This document shows, in pieces, positions 34,364 to 43,202 of a DNA stretch of 64,000 bases (positions are counted from its first letter, which is position 1; every line of letters starts with the position of its first letter). The stretch is taken from assembly GCA_900095095.1 (NCBI GenBank), contig FMBT01000118.1, positions 1 through 64,000 of the forward strand, given 5' to 3'. The DNA is from Fragilariopsis cylindrus CCMP1102. Lineage: Eukaryota; Bacillariophyta; Bacillariophyceae; Bacillariales; Bacillariaceae. Made by a program: the position numbers and the translations under genes. Under the pieces are notes generated by a model. The model ran no database searches and was not told the DNA's origin. It saw nothing but the letters and a program-made list of their open reading frames with translations.

Positions 34364-37070
34364 ATGAGTGGAATGGCTCGTGCTGCTGGTGGTAATAAAA
34401 ACTTCGGCACCCAACACCGTGCGGCTCATCCAAATAATGTTTACCATCCAAATCATCCTCGTAATACAGGAAGAGAGAATGCTTTCGAAGCAGTTGCAGC
34501 CTCTATTAGAAGGAATTCAAATAATGCAACGAATGATGTAGAGAGTACTTCTACTAGGGCCGCCGGTATTAGTGATGGTACATCAAGCAACGACAGGCTT
34601 GGTCGTAGATGCTATGATTCTGTTACTCAGATGTTTGGAGAAGGTACAAATAAATACTTTAACACATTGGAGTATGATGACATTAAAGGTGGAAAAGTTG
34701 TCCACTTCTTCAAGCAGTACATGGAATTATTAATTAAGAATTTCATTCCCCTTGGTTGGTACAAAGACAATGGTTGGCATCAAGTTGATCCATCTCGTCT
34801 TGGAGTAACTACAATCTTGAATTATTTTGGTTCGTTGCTAGCCTTACTTAAAGCAGATCATCCAGAACATCCCTACCTGATTGGTGAGGCCAGCAAGCAG
34901 GTTTGGTGGGTAACGATGAGAGCTAATTTAAAAAAAGGCTACGACGAGAAGGTATTCCTTGGTGATGGGGAGATATGGGATGCCAGCACGCGGTGCTTGT
35001 ATCCAAAAATACCATCAATGGTGCTACGGGCTGATGATGCAATTGATTTCATTGAAAAAATTGATCTATATTCTATTTGCGTAAGCATCATGAAATCGTC
35101 AACATTATCAAATTCAAATTATGTAGATCGATCTAAACTGTGTCATAGTACATATAGTATGGGAAGATCAAGTGAGGTAGAGCAGATGCGTTTTTCAGAG
35201 ATGGTATGGGATCCACTCGTTCAAGTTATTGATATCGGTTGGCGTGAACCAAAGACAAAAAATTCGTACGGAATGTCCCACATGAATTATCATGATCCTG
35301 ATCTTTATGAAATTGACAATGAGCATGCCATGGCATGCGCTTTCATTGAGGACAACAGAATGCTATGTAGAGAAGTAGATGATGACAAACGTGATTATAT
35401 ATTCTACCGTTGTCAAGAAAATGGTCGTTCTTATGCAGGCACTCAGCAAACTGCTACAATTCGTAAGCACCTTCCTCCAAAAACACCAAAAAAAATTGTA
35501 ATGCAATATACAGGTAAATCCCCTAGAAAAGGAACGATGACAATGTGTATAGTCCATCGTGATATAACATTGGTTCAGACGGCTGCACGTTCTGGTCACA
35601 AAATTGGGGGTAATATGCAAACCTATATAGATTTTGGTGGTGTTGGATTAACACTACCAGCTGGAATGTGCTTGAATGATTATCCTGATGTTTTGGGGAA
35701 GCCAAACATTGCTGTTTTGATGGTATTCCTCTTGGTGATGATCAATTTATTAATAGAGTGATTGATGGATTACTTCCCAGTAATTTAGAAGATTTTAAGC
35801 AAGGTGAAAGATTACGTCCATGGTTGCGTGGGCTTGCAGCACGGTTATCATGTCTTACAACCATATGTTTATTAAATATGGTCCGGTGGATTTGGTCGTT
35901 CATCGTATGGAATCAGTATTTAGATCTATCAACGGTTTGAGTATCAAAAAACTTGAAGATTGGAGCACCAGTATTAGACTACATTTTATACAATCAAATG
36001 AATGTGGTATTAGATTAAAGGATAATGCAAGCGCTTCTTTGATTGTAGAAGCACTTAATCGTAACACCGAATCAACTGTTAGAATGCAATCCAAAAATAA
36101 CAGTTTGAATGCAGCACTTAATAAAGCTAATGAGAAAATTAGTGCTTTAGAACGAGCAGTAGTACGTAAAGATGAATTACTAGCTAAAAAGGATAAGGAG
36201 AAACAACAACAGGACAATGAAATGCAAAAACTAAAACAACCAACAACAGTTGTCAACAGTCGTCGTCTCACCTTATCACCTCAATCATCTCAATTATCAG
36301 ACATGTCATCACCTACGTCTTCTTCTACTACTACTCCTACTTCTTCTAAAGGTTCTGATGACAGCAGCATTTTAGCCGTATATGAATATAATAACAATAG
36401 TAATAATAACAATGAAATGGAGAAAATGGTTCAGGATGAATTAAGAGATTCTCCATTTGCAGAAATTCCATTAACAGGGTTCCAATTGGCAAATGTTCTA
36501 ACTGGTTTAAAAAACAAAACAAGATGGCAAGATTTGTTGACAATAATGGTATGTTTTTTGATACGAACGGATATTTTGATGGAATTGGCAATGAGAAATC
36601 AAAGTACACCGCATCATTAGAGTTGGCCTTTGTGTCTTGTACAGCAGAACAATTAAAAAGATTACGTGATACAGATGATAACATGAATCTGTTGACCGCT
36701 GGAGTTTATGTTCCGCTATTCAAGAACAGGCATTGGTGAAAATGATTAAATTAACAAACCCTACCATTACAAAAGGAGAAATAAAAAAGTCAAAGTTCAA
36801 GCTGCTATCAATGGATTAGGAACCCGTGTGATAGCGTACAAGAAGAAGAAACATAATATTAAAAGTAAGGCGTCCGAGTCTCCTCTTTATTATCTTTTAA
36901 ATCCTGATAAGACAAAAAAGAAACGGACGAATGAATCTTTTTTTTCCGCTATTCCAGATAGTAGTAAAAAAGACAAAATACTGCTGCTCGTGCTACTGCT
37001 GCTGACATCAGCTAATGCATTGGCTACTATTGGAGTTCCAAATGATGGAATTGGACAATTTGGTATTTGA
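34364..37070 (+). mobile_element. Crypton-like tyrosine-recombinase element (coding part)
   Basis: The element is defined by its recombinase ORF. I see no terminal inverted repeats, reverse transcriptase or DDE transposase, which fits Cryptons (captive tyrosine-recombinase DNA transposons). The left end could lie near the hairpin at 34079-34101 and the right end at the tandem repeat that begins at 37261, but no target duplication could be identified. The ORF is not surrounded by host exons. It differs from neighbours in its A-rich coding composition. Confidence 0.65.
34364..37070 (+). CDS. Tyrosine-recombinase-like protein, long C-terminal extension; frame broken by at least five single-base losses
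   Basis: The first frame (34364-35761, 465 codons) holds the recombinase core. The arginine motif is GRSSEVEQMRF (R268), followed by VWDPLVQVIDIGWREPKTK with a candidate lysine (297-299). Box II is KSPRKG (385-390), where the usual HxxR reads KxxR. Then come SGHKIGG (H412) and QTYID (Y421), with the His-to-Tyr spacing of 9 expected for the nucleophile. After a base loss near 35719 the protein continues through INRVIDGLLPSNLEDF, a charged coiled coil (about 36090-36240), a Ser/Thr-rich linker and a C-terminal domain ending at 37070. Breaks lie near 35719, 35841, 36521, 36711 and 36783; all are healed by one base in a homopolymer. Assignment as a Crypton-type recombinase is by motif only. Confidence 0.65.
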
Positions 37071-37260
37071 TCTGGATAATAAATACATTTGGTGAACATC
37101 AAATGAAAGAAGACAAGTAATATACGTTGGTGGTGATTGTCAAATATAAGAAGACAAGTATATATTAAAATGATAACTATTGTAAAGAGAAGACGACCAA
37201 AATGCAAAGAAATTAAGAACATTTATAAAGTATAAGGATATCTATGTTATATTATCTCAC

Positions 37261-37593
37261 TACAGTACAGTAGATAATACAGTAGTTAATACAGTAGTTA
37301 CTACAGTAGATAATACAGTAGTTAATACAGTAGTTACTACAGTAGTTACTACAATAGTTACTACAGTAGATAATACAGTAGTTACAGTAGTTACTAAACT
37401 AGTTAATACAGTAGTTACTACACTAGTTAATACAGTAGTTACTACAGTAGTTAATACAGTAGTTACTACAGTAGTTAGTACAGTAGTTAATACAGTAGTT
37501 AATACAGTAGTTATTACAGTAGTTATTACAGTAGTTAGTACAGTAGTTAGTACAGTAGATAATGCACTAGTTAATACACTAGTTACTACACTA
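37261..37593. repeat. 12-bp satellite, about 27 copies
   Basis: Tandem array of TACAGTAGTTAA/TACAGTAGTTAC with variants (TAGATAA, TAGTTAG, CACTAGTT). The period is almost strictly 12 and divides by three, so it produces a spurious minus-strand open frame of Thr/Val/Leu repeats. It starts about 190 bp after the last recombinase frame. Confidence 0.97.
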
Positions 37594-37692
37594 GTTGAAA
37601 TTTGTAACTCGAAGTTGGCAAAAATGCCGTATCTGGAATCGAGTATTTTTGCGCGTGTTTTTTGATGAATACGTAACGTATCGGTCCACTTT

Positions 37693-37793
37693 TTACTAGT
37701 GATTTTCAAAAAAATTACTAGTGATTTTCAGAAAAATTACTAGTGATTTTCAAAATACTAGTGATTTCAAAAAAACTACTAGTGATTTTCATA
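37693..37793. repeat. Five copies of a roughly 20-23-bp direct repeat
   Basis: Unit TTACTAGTGATTTTCAAAAA, starting near 37694, 37717, 37739, 37757 and 37779, with different A-run lengths. It shares the ACTAGT core with the degenerate end of the 12-bp satellite. Confidence 0.93.
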
Positions 37794-37868
37794 TTGCCCT
37801 TAAGTAAATATTTTGAAAAAGCACTAAGATTTTCATTTTTTCTGAAATTTTGCGCGTATTTTTGAGCG

Positions 37869-37890
37869 GATACGTTACGCGTAACGTATC
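37869..37890. repeat. Perfect 22-bp palindrome
   Basis: Reads GATACGTTACG and its exact reverse complement with no spacer. It lies in a segment (about 37849-37892, TTTTGCGCGTATTTTTGA...) that is a diverged direct copy of 37646-37684. The copy there carries ATACGTAACGTATCGG, itself palindromic (ATACGTAACGTAT with one central base). Confidence 0.95.
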
Positions 37891-38003
37891 GAAGGTATGA
37901 TCATACCGTATGATAGTATATCCGAGGTATGTTCATACCGTATGATATATGTCTGAGGTATAATCATACAGTATGATAGTACTTAAATAGGTATGATCAT
38001 ACT
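37891..38003. repeat. Iteron-like array of about four 30-bp units with GGTATGATCATACC cores
   Basis: Units start near 37893, 37923, 37953 and 37990, each with a (G)GTATGATCATACC-like palindrome followed by GTATGATA. The first core (37894-37907) is a perfect 14-bp palindrome; later ones have one or two changes. Confidence 0.9.
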
Positions 38004-38212
38004 ATTTAGCCTTTTTTAACCCCGTTATAGCTCCCTAAGTAAAATCTGAAACAACTAGTAATAAAATAAAATAAGAGAAAATTTACAACGTGTTTGACTT
38101 AAAAATATCACTACTATTAATTTACACTTCTAAGTAAATAATTTCAAACCCACGTTGCTGCATAAGTAAACTCAAATTTACTAGCAGTAACTTTCAAATA
38201 TACACGCAGAGA

Positions 38213-38710
38213 TTACAACTCAACAACAACAGGAAGTATTTTGATAACCGTTGATGGTGGCTGACCTGGTACAACATATCTCTTCTCAGCAACAATCCTT
38301 TTGACACAGATATCATTTTCATAAACTCTAACAGTGTTTCCATCAATTGAAATTGGCATTTGGAGACAATCCATGACAAACTTAACCAAGTTGTCAAGGT
38401 CGGCCTCCCATTGAAGTTTGATATTAAAGACAAGATGCAGCTCAACGTTCCTCTCACCAAACTCAATGAAATCTTTTCCATGAAATTGATGGAGCAGCAT
38501 GATAGATCTTAAGAAATCTTGTTTCACTTTCTTCTGTTGGTCATAGCGGGTACAAAAATGGCGGCCACCAGGACGCTTCCATGCTAGTGGACGACCAATG
38601 ATGATTGCTCCTAAATGATTAGGTGTTGATACGAAAGAACTATTATCATAATCAGGCTGGTAGTTAGGAATACGAGTAGGCATTCTAGTGATAGCTGTAT
38701 TGAAATGCAT
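38213..38710 (-). CDS. RusA-like Holliday-junction resolvase, 165 aa
   Basis: Single open frame with an ATG at 38710. Residues 35-45 (AIIIGRPLAWKRPGGR) form the N-terminal strand-loop of the RusA fold (usually G.P..K.RPR). Then comes the metal-binding signature EADLDNLVKFVMDCLQ with D104, D106 and K110, equivalent to the catalytic D70, D72 and K76 of E. coli RusA. It is followed by a strand with D133 (ENDICVKRIVAEKRYV), a candidate for the third acid. Length is slightly above the usual 120-140 aa. RusA enzymes are dimers that cut four-way junctions and are mostly known from prophages and bacteria. It sits beside a palindrome array and a recombinase element, on the opposite strand. Confidence 0.75.
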   Translation of the reverse strand: MHFNTAITRMPTRIPNYQPDYDNSSFVSTPNHLGAIIIGRPLAWKRPGGRHFCTRYDQQKKVKQDFLRSIMLLHQFHGKDFIEFGERNVELHLVFNIKLQWEADLDNLVKFVMDCLQMPISIDGNTVRVYENDICVKRIVAEKRYVVPGQPPSTVIKILPVVVEL

Positions 38711-39164
38711 GGATGATATGTGTGAGTACCTGTGTAATTCGTTTTTTTATTATAATTGCAGTAGTAATAGTAGTAACAATTTAATATATTTTGTGAGGAA
38801 AGATTTGTGAGAGACGAATACAATTTATCTTGGCACACCAAAGATCATTCCATAATTCTTCACATCATGTGGTGATATTTTTCATTTGGTGTCTAAGTAA
38901 ACAAAATTGCGCGTTGGAACGCTCCACAGAGGTACATGTTTGTTTTTGAACGGTTTAGGGGGGCTCAGGATTTTGTCCGGGACTGAATTTTTATTCTACA
39001 TTTTTTACTTATTGTGCGCACCTTTGGAAAATGTCAATACTACTTAAAGAGCCATTCTTTTGGTTGAAGTTTCATGTTGTTGCGCTAAAAGGTGCGCCAT
39101 GTTAACTATCAGGGGAAAATGATTTCAACATTTATGATAGTTTTCTGAAAGCCTTTTTGTTAGT
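38711..39164. other. Spacer upstream of the RusA-like gene
   Basis: Divergent spacer between the RusA-like gene and the broken gene at 39.2 kb. A CTAAGTAAAC word at 38889 repeats words near 37800, 38033, 38130 and 38162. Nothing else supported. Confidence 0.45.
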
Positions 39165-40508
39165 GTGCACCTCCTCGCTGCGCTCGACATGAAAGTTCAG
39201 GCTGCGCCTGAAAGAATAAAAAATCCGGGTCAGGACAAGAAAAGAAAGACGGCAGAATGGAAGGCGCGACTAGAAGAAAAGAGAAGAAAGTGGGCAGAAG
39301 AAACTGCAAAATGGAAGGAAAAGAAAAGAAAAAGAGTAGAAGAAAAAAAAAAGGTAAGTCAATGTAATACAAATTATTATAGTGAATGTTTGTGTATCAT
39401 ATGTATTATACTCCAATCGGTATTATACTCTAATCCATATTATACTATATTCTTTTGTTTTTATTGTTGTTGTTGTTATTGTTTCCAAGAAACAAACGTA
39501 GCGGCGGAGCGGAAGGAAAATGAAAAAGGTAACGAACACTAGCAAAGAGAAAATATTGCAAGAGAACAAAAGGTAAGTCAATGTAGTACAAATTATTGTA
39601 GTGAATGTTTGTGTATCAATGTATTATACTCCAATCGATATTATACTCTAATCCATATTTTATTTCTATTCTTTTGTTGTTGTTGTTGTTTCCAAGAAAC
39701 AAGACGCCGTGGACTGGAGGTAGAGAACCCTAACAAAACTAACAAGGACGGCATCACACTTTCCACTGGTAATCATCCCTGGTTGGATCCCTTAATACTC
39801 TCAGAAACGAAGTGAAGGACTTTGTGGAGGAATCAGCGGGGAAACCAGAAGGTTTATCAATAGCATTTGCTATAGATGGAACTAACATGAGTTAATCTGG
39901 GTTGTTCAAGTTCAAGATTCCCAATGGTGAAGCTACAGCAAATTCTATACTTCACCAATGTGAATCCATCGAAAATTGCGTTTATCGTAATCCTAATGCA
40001 GCAACTTCCAGTCTGCAGTAGTAGGTGAGTTTCCCTCCGAACTACCTCAACCTTTTTTGGCTAATCGTGTTGTGGTAGCTGAAACTGGTACCCTCTTTGG
40101 AAAGACAATATCCAAACTGATAATCTCAAAGTGCAGAAGTACAAAGGACCCGGGGGAGAGCACTGTGACGATAAATTCAAACACATCATTAGGAAGCCAC
40201 GACTTGGCATACCTAAGAAGTCTCTCCTTCTTTCGAGAGTCCTAGAAAAACCTGGCGGAGGTATCCTCCAGTTTTTCAGGGAACCTGATAAGAAGAAGTT
40301 TTCGATTCGAATTGAAAAAGGAGAATTGTTGATAATGATGGCACATGCAGGTCTGTGCAACCACAAGTGTGAAGAAGGTTTATTCACAATAGTGACTGAT
40401 TTTGTCCTACCATATGATGCACACAGAGAAATGAAAATCACTGGAGGTCTGAAGGGGAAATTTGAGAAATTTATTAGCAATTATGCGACATCAATTTCAC
40501 ATTTGTAA
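39165..40508 (+). pseudogene. Broken gene of unknown function with two near-identical introns
   Basis: The first exon reads a strongly charged coiled-coil-like stretch (KRKTAEWKARLEEKRRKW, then repeated AEETAKWKEKKRKR) ending at a GTAAGT at 39354. Two short exons follow between duplicated introns. After 39697 the coding signal continues in changing frames: RGLEVENPNKTNKDGITLST, VKDFVEESAGKPEGLSIAFA, IPNGEATANSILHQCES, then an uninterrupted stretch from about 40131 to the stop at 40508 containing KPRLGIPKKSLLLSRVLEKP and GELLIMMAHAGLCNHKCEEG. In-frame stops and frame changes between these blocks mean it is broken as written; some may be sequence errors. No family recognised. Confidence 0.45.
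39354..39696 (+). repeat. Two tandem copies of an intron (39354-39489 and 39573-39696)
   Basis: Both begin GTAAGTCAATGTA, continue ACAAATTATTRTAGTGAATG, share TATTATACTCCAATCG and the CTTTTGTT(GTT)n tract, and end TTTCCAAG before AAACAA. They differ by a few substitutions and by 12 bp in length. The 83-bp segment between them contains a short exon that itself ends AAAAG like the first exon. Confidence 0.9.
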
Positions 40509-40943
40509 ATTTATACTAATATTATTATGAGTAGTAATAATAATATATAAGAAAAAAAAAAGTTCCTGCAATTTTCAATGAGTAGATCAACTCAAGTTAG
40601 CCATGAATAGAGGATATTTTCAGAATCAGCATAGAAATACGGTCTATAAAAGTGTTTTGAATTTTTTTATCTTATGTTTTTTTGTGTATGTTATATGTGG
40701 TCCAAAATGGTATAGTTAGTGTCTAGTGAAAAAAAATGTGAAACTTTAGGAATAGCGACAGCATTTTTAGAGTAAAACGTGATATCATCAAGCAGGTAGA
40801 GTAAAACAATCATAGTTTCTTAGTTGGTACTATCTGTCAGGTAAGATTTATGTTAGCCCTAATCAGAAATGCAGTGATTGATAACATGTCATTCAATCTG
40901 ATTCCATGCCAGAATTTGTTACCAAAAGTACACATGGAGTGAG

Positions 40944-40973
40944 CAAGTGAGTGAGTGAGTGAGTGAGTGAGTA
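40944..40973. repeat. (GAGT)n microsatellite
   Basis: About seven consecutive GTGA/GAGT units. Confidence 0.95.
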
Positions 40974-41473
40974 TGAAAATTATTTTACTTACACGTTATC
41001 TGGACAGAGACACCATTTGACCACCCGGTACATCAATGGGTTCACATTTATCAAAATTTTCTTTCTCCATCATGATCATGAGTGAAGAAAAGACAGCTTT
41101 CATTCTAATGATATGTTTTGTACCATTTTTGTTTAAGCATTGCATACTAGGGAATGGGGATGCTTGTCTTGCACTTCATAAAGTGCACAAAAATGGTTGT
41201 ATGTATTGAGCACCACTAAGGCAGTGTATTGCTATGGGCAACCTCTAGGAAACAACCTTTGAGCTCCTGAATACCATAGAATCTCCTAATCTACCCATGT
41301 ACAGATTTCAGTTTGATTAGATAGATCAGATAATTCACATCTACCTACAGGTGTTGCACAAAATGACTAATAATAAAATTGAGTGGTGTGCGGTACCACA
41401 TCACAAGAACGTTCTGCAAACTTGTATTTTGCCAATCACACTGCATTGTGAACGGACAGACACTACTAGTCAA

Positions 41474-41474
<1 letters not shown>

Positions 41475-41506
<32 letters not shown>
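41475..41506. repeat. (TA)n microsatellite
   Basis: About 15 uninterrupted TA units. Confidence 0.95.
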
Positions 41507-41507
<1 letters not shown>

Positions 41508-42078
41508 TTGCTTTCTCCCTTTACTGCCACACACATACCAACTCTAATAACACAACAAACCATCCATATTTCAATCCCAAGTGAAAGTTTGCTATTATTG
41601 CGCTTTCCAAGGCTTCCATGGCTTAGCAAGACAAACTACTTCTACTCCAATGTCACAACTACTTTGACCTTACTATAATTTATACTGATGCATTGTTCTG
41701 TATAAATCCTAAAGACTAGCTATTTCAGTCAGGTTACTGGTCTTAAGTAAGAATGTTCAAGGACAAATTCTGAACATTGGCAGAAGTTCTAATAATCCTC
41801 CAAGAAGACTGCTGTTATCACTCATAGATATTAAATAAATACTAAAGTGGAATGATTTTTATTTTATTTGAGAGATCTCTATTGTATGTTATTTTTATAT
41901 TATTTTTATAAAATATTCCATTTTTGTTTAACTATTTTGAGAAAAAAGCATCTTTGATTTTCTGTTGATCGCCGAGATGATAGAGATCAAACAGTAGCTA
42001 TCATCTTTTTGTGTTCGGCTCATATACACATTCGCTGGAATTAACCAATTTGCGTACAGTATATTCGATTTTATAACG

Positions 42079-42109
42079 ATAATAATAATAAGTATTATTA
42101 TTATTATTG
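42079..42109. repeat. (AAT)n/(ATT)n hairpin
   Basis: ATAATAATAATAAG followed at once by TATTATTATTATTATT. The two arms are complementary, so this AT-rich hairpin could form in the 3' flank of the minus-strand cyclin gene. Confidence 0.85.
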
Positions 42110-42159
42110 CATATACTTGGGGACTGATGACTACTCAATATGTTTGTAGAGGTCAATTA

Positions 42160-43202
42160 TTACCAACTTCCATTTCGTAACGTTTGTGATCGCATAGCAC
42201 ACATCTGTGACATTAGCTCATTCGAAGACATTGAATTACATGGCTTCGAAACAGAAATGGGCGAACCGGCATTGCAAGTTCCCTTACTGACAAAAATGTC
42301 AGAAGCGTCGGAAACTTTTTCTTCCTCCATAGGATCGAAGTTATTATGAAGGGCGCATTCTTCACTCCGTTCGTAAAGTTCCCATAGTCGATGAGAAGTC
42401 CGTGTCATATCTTCCTGTTTGTACATATTCAGTTCACTTGCTGTTTTAAGAATACGAGACGTTATCTTGTTATCTGGACCGAACATACCCTCCAAGGCGT
42501 TAACGATAGATGCGATCGCAATCATGCTCGGTGTTAGGCCCACAAAATAATAGTCGCATACAGCTAGTTCGGTAAAGAAGGAGGAGATATCGTACAGATC
42601 ATCTACGTCTGTAGGAGACATATCAATATTCTGTGAACTGAAGAAAAAATCCAACAGAAGTGTTGCGAAGGCAATGGACGTTGGTGCGTGCAATTTCCAA
42701 TCCAGTGAATCGAGGATATGTTTTTCCATCAATGCCACATCGTTCATGTCAAACTCTCCTCTGCTAAGATCGCTTAATATACCCAGTTCACCAAGCTTGC
42801 ATGGGTGTAAGAGTTTGACTGCTAAGTGCAATGTTGTAGTAGCCGCTAGCTTGAAGGTGGATCGATCACACTGGCAAATGGCCAAGAAACGATCCAACAG
42901 GGACAATGATAACACCACAACCTCCTGTCGATACGGAAGTAGTCCACAACACGGAAAGACCATTCGACGATTTGTTCTCGACAGTATTCATCAATTTGAG
43001 AATCTCCTGGATGTTGAGAATTCGTCGTTGCTTGCGCTTGTTGTCGTTGTTGGTTCTTTTGGAGTAGATCATAAACATTTAGTTGCCATTCTTTCATAGA
43101 TAAATAGTCGACACAAGAATATACCCCGGATTTTTCTTGCATGAGGTGAGCACTAAGACTATCTGATATCATCCCCCGTTGTTCAATTGCTTTACTTTCC
43201 AT
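42160..43202 (-). CDS. Cyclin (diatom-type), frame interrupted by one base
   Basis: Start ATG at 43202. The N-terminal 100 residues lead into the cyclin box: IDEYCREQIVEWSFRVVDYF, then RQEVVVLSLSLLDRFLAICQ and KLAATTTLHLAVKLL. The second half has a cyclin C-fold (MEKHILDSLDWKLHAPT, then ELAVCDYYFVGLTPS). The frame changes at about 42924, inside the first box helix pair. Restoring one G in AGGAGG gives the expected ...IDREVVVLSLS continuity, so I read it as one gene of about 347 aa. Cyclins activate CDKs; diatoms have an expanded set of lineage-specific cyclins responding to light or nutrients, and this one fits that style. Its exact class is not assigned. Confidence 0.8.

Larger units (their letters stand above)
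40509..42159. other. Gene-free spacer rich in microsatellites
   Basis: No coding frame with recognisable features; the open frames at 41345-41678 are produced by a TA repeat. Marks the right flank of the accessory island before the cyclin gene. Confidence 0.6.

Noticed and set aside
37260-37709. 149-codon minus-strand open frame of Thr/Val/Leu repeats
   Set aside because: It is the translation of the 12-bp satellite, whose period is a multiple of three.
34364-40508. CRISPR-like or viral origin for the repeat island
   Set aside because: Repeats are direct tandem units without unique spacers, and no capsid, polymerase or packaging gene is visible.
41345-41678. Three overlapping frames on both strands
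   Set aside because: All depend on a (TA)n tract read as Tyr-Ile repeats.
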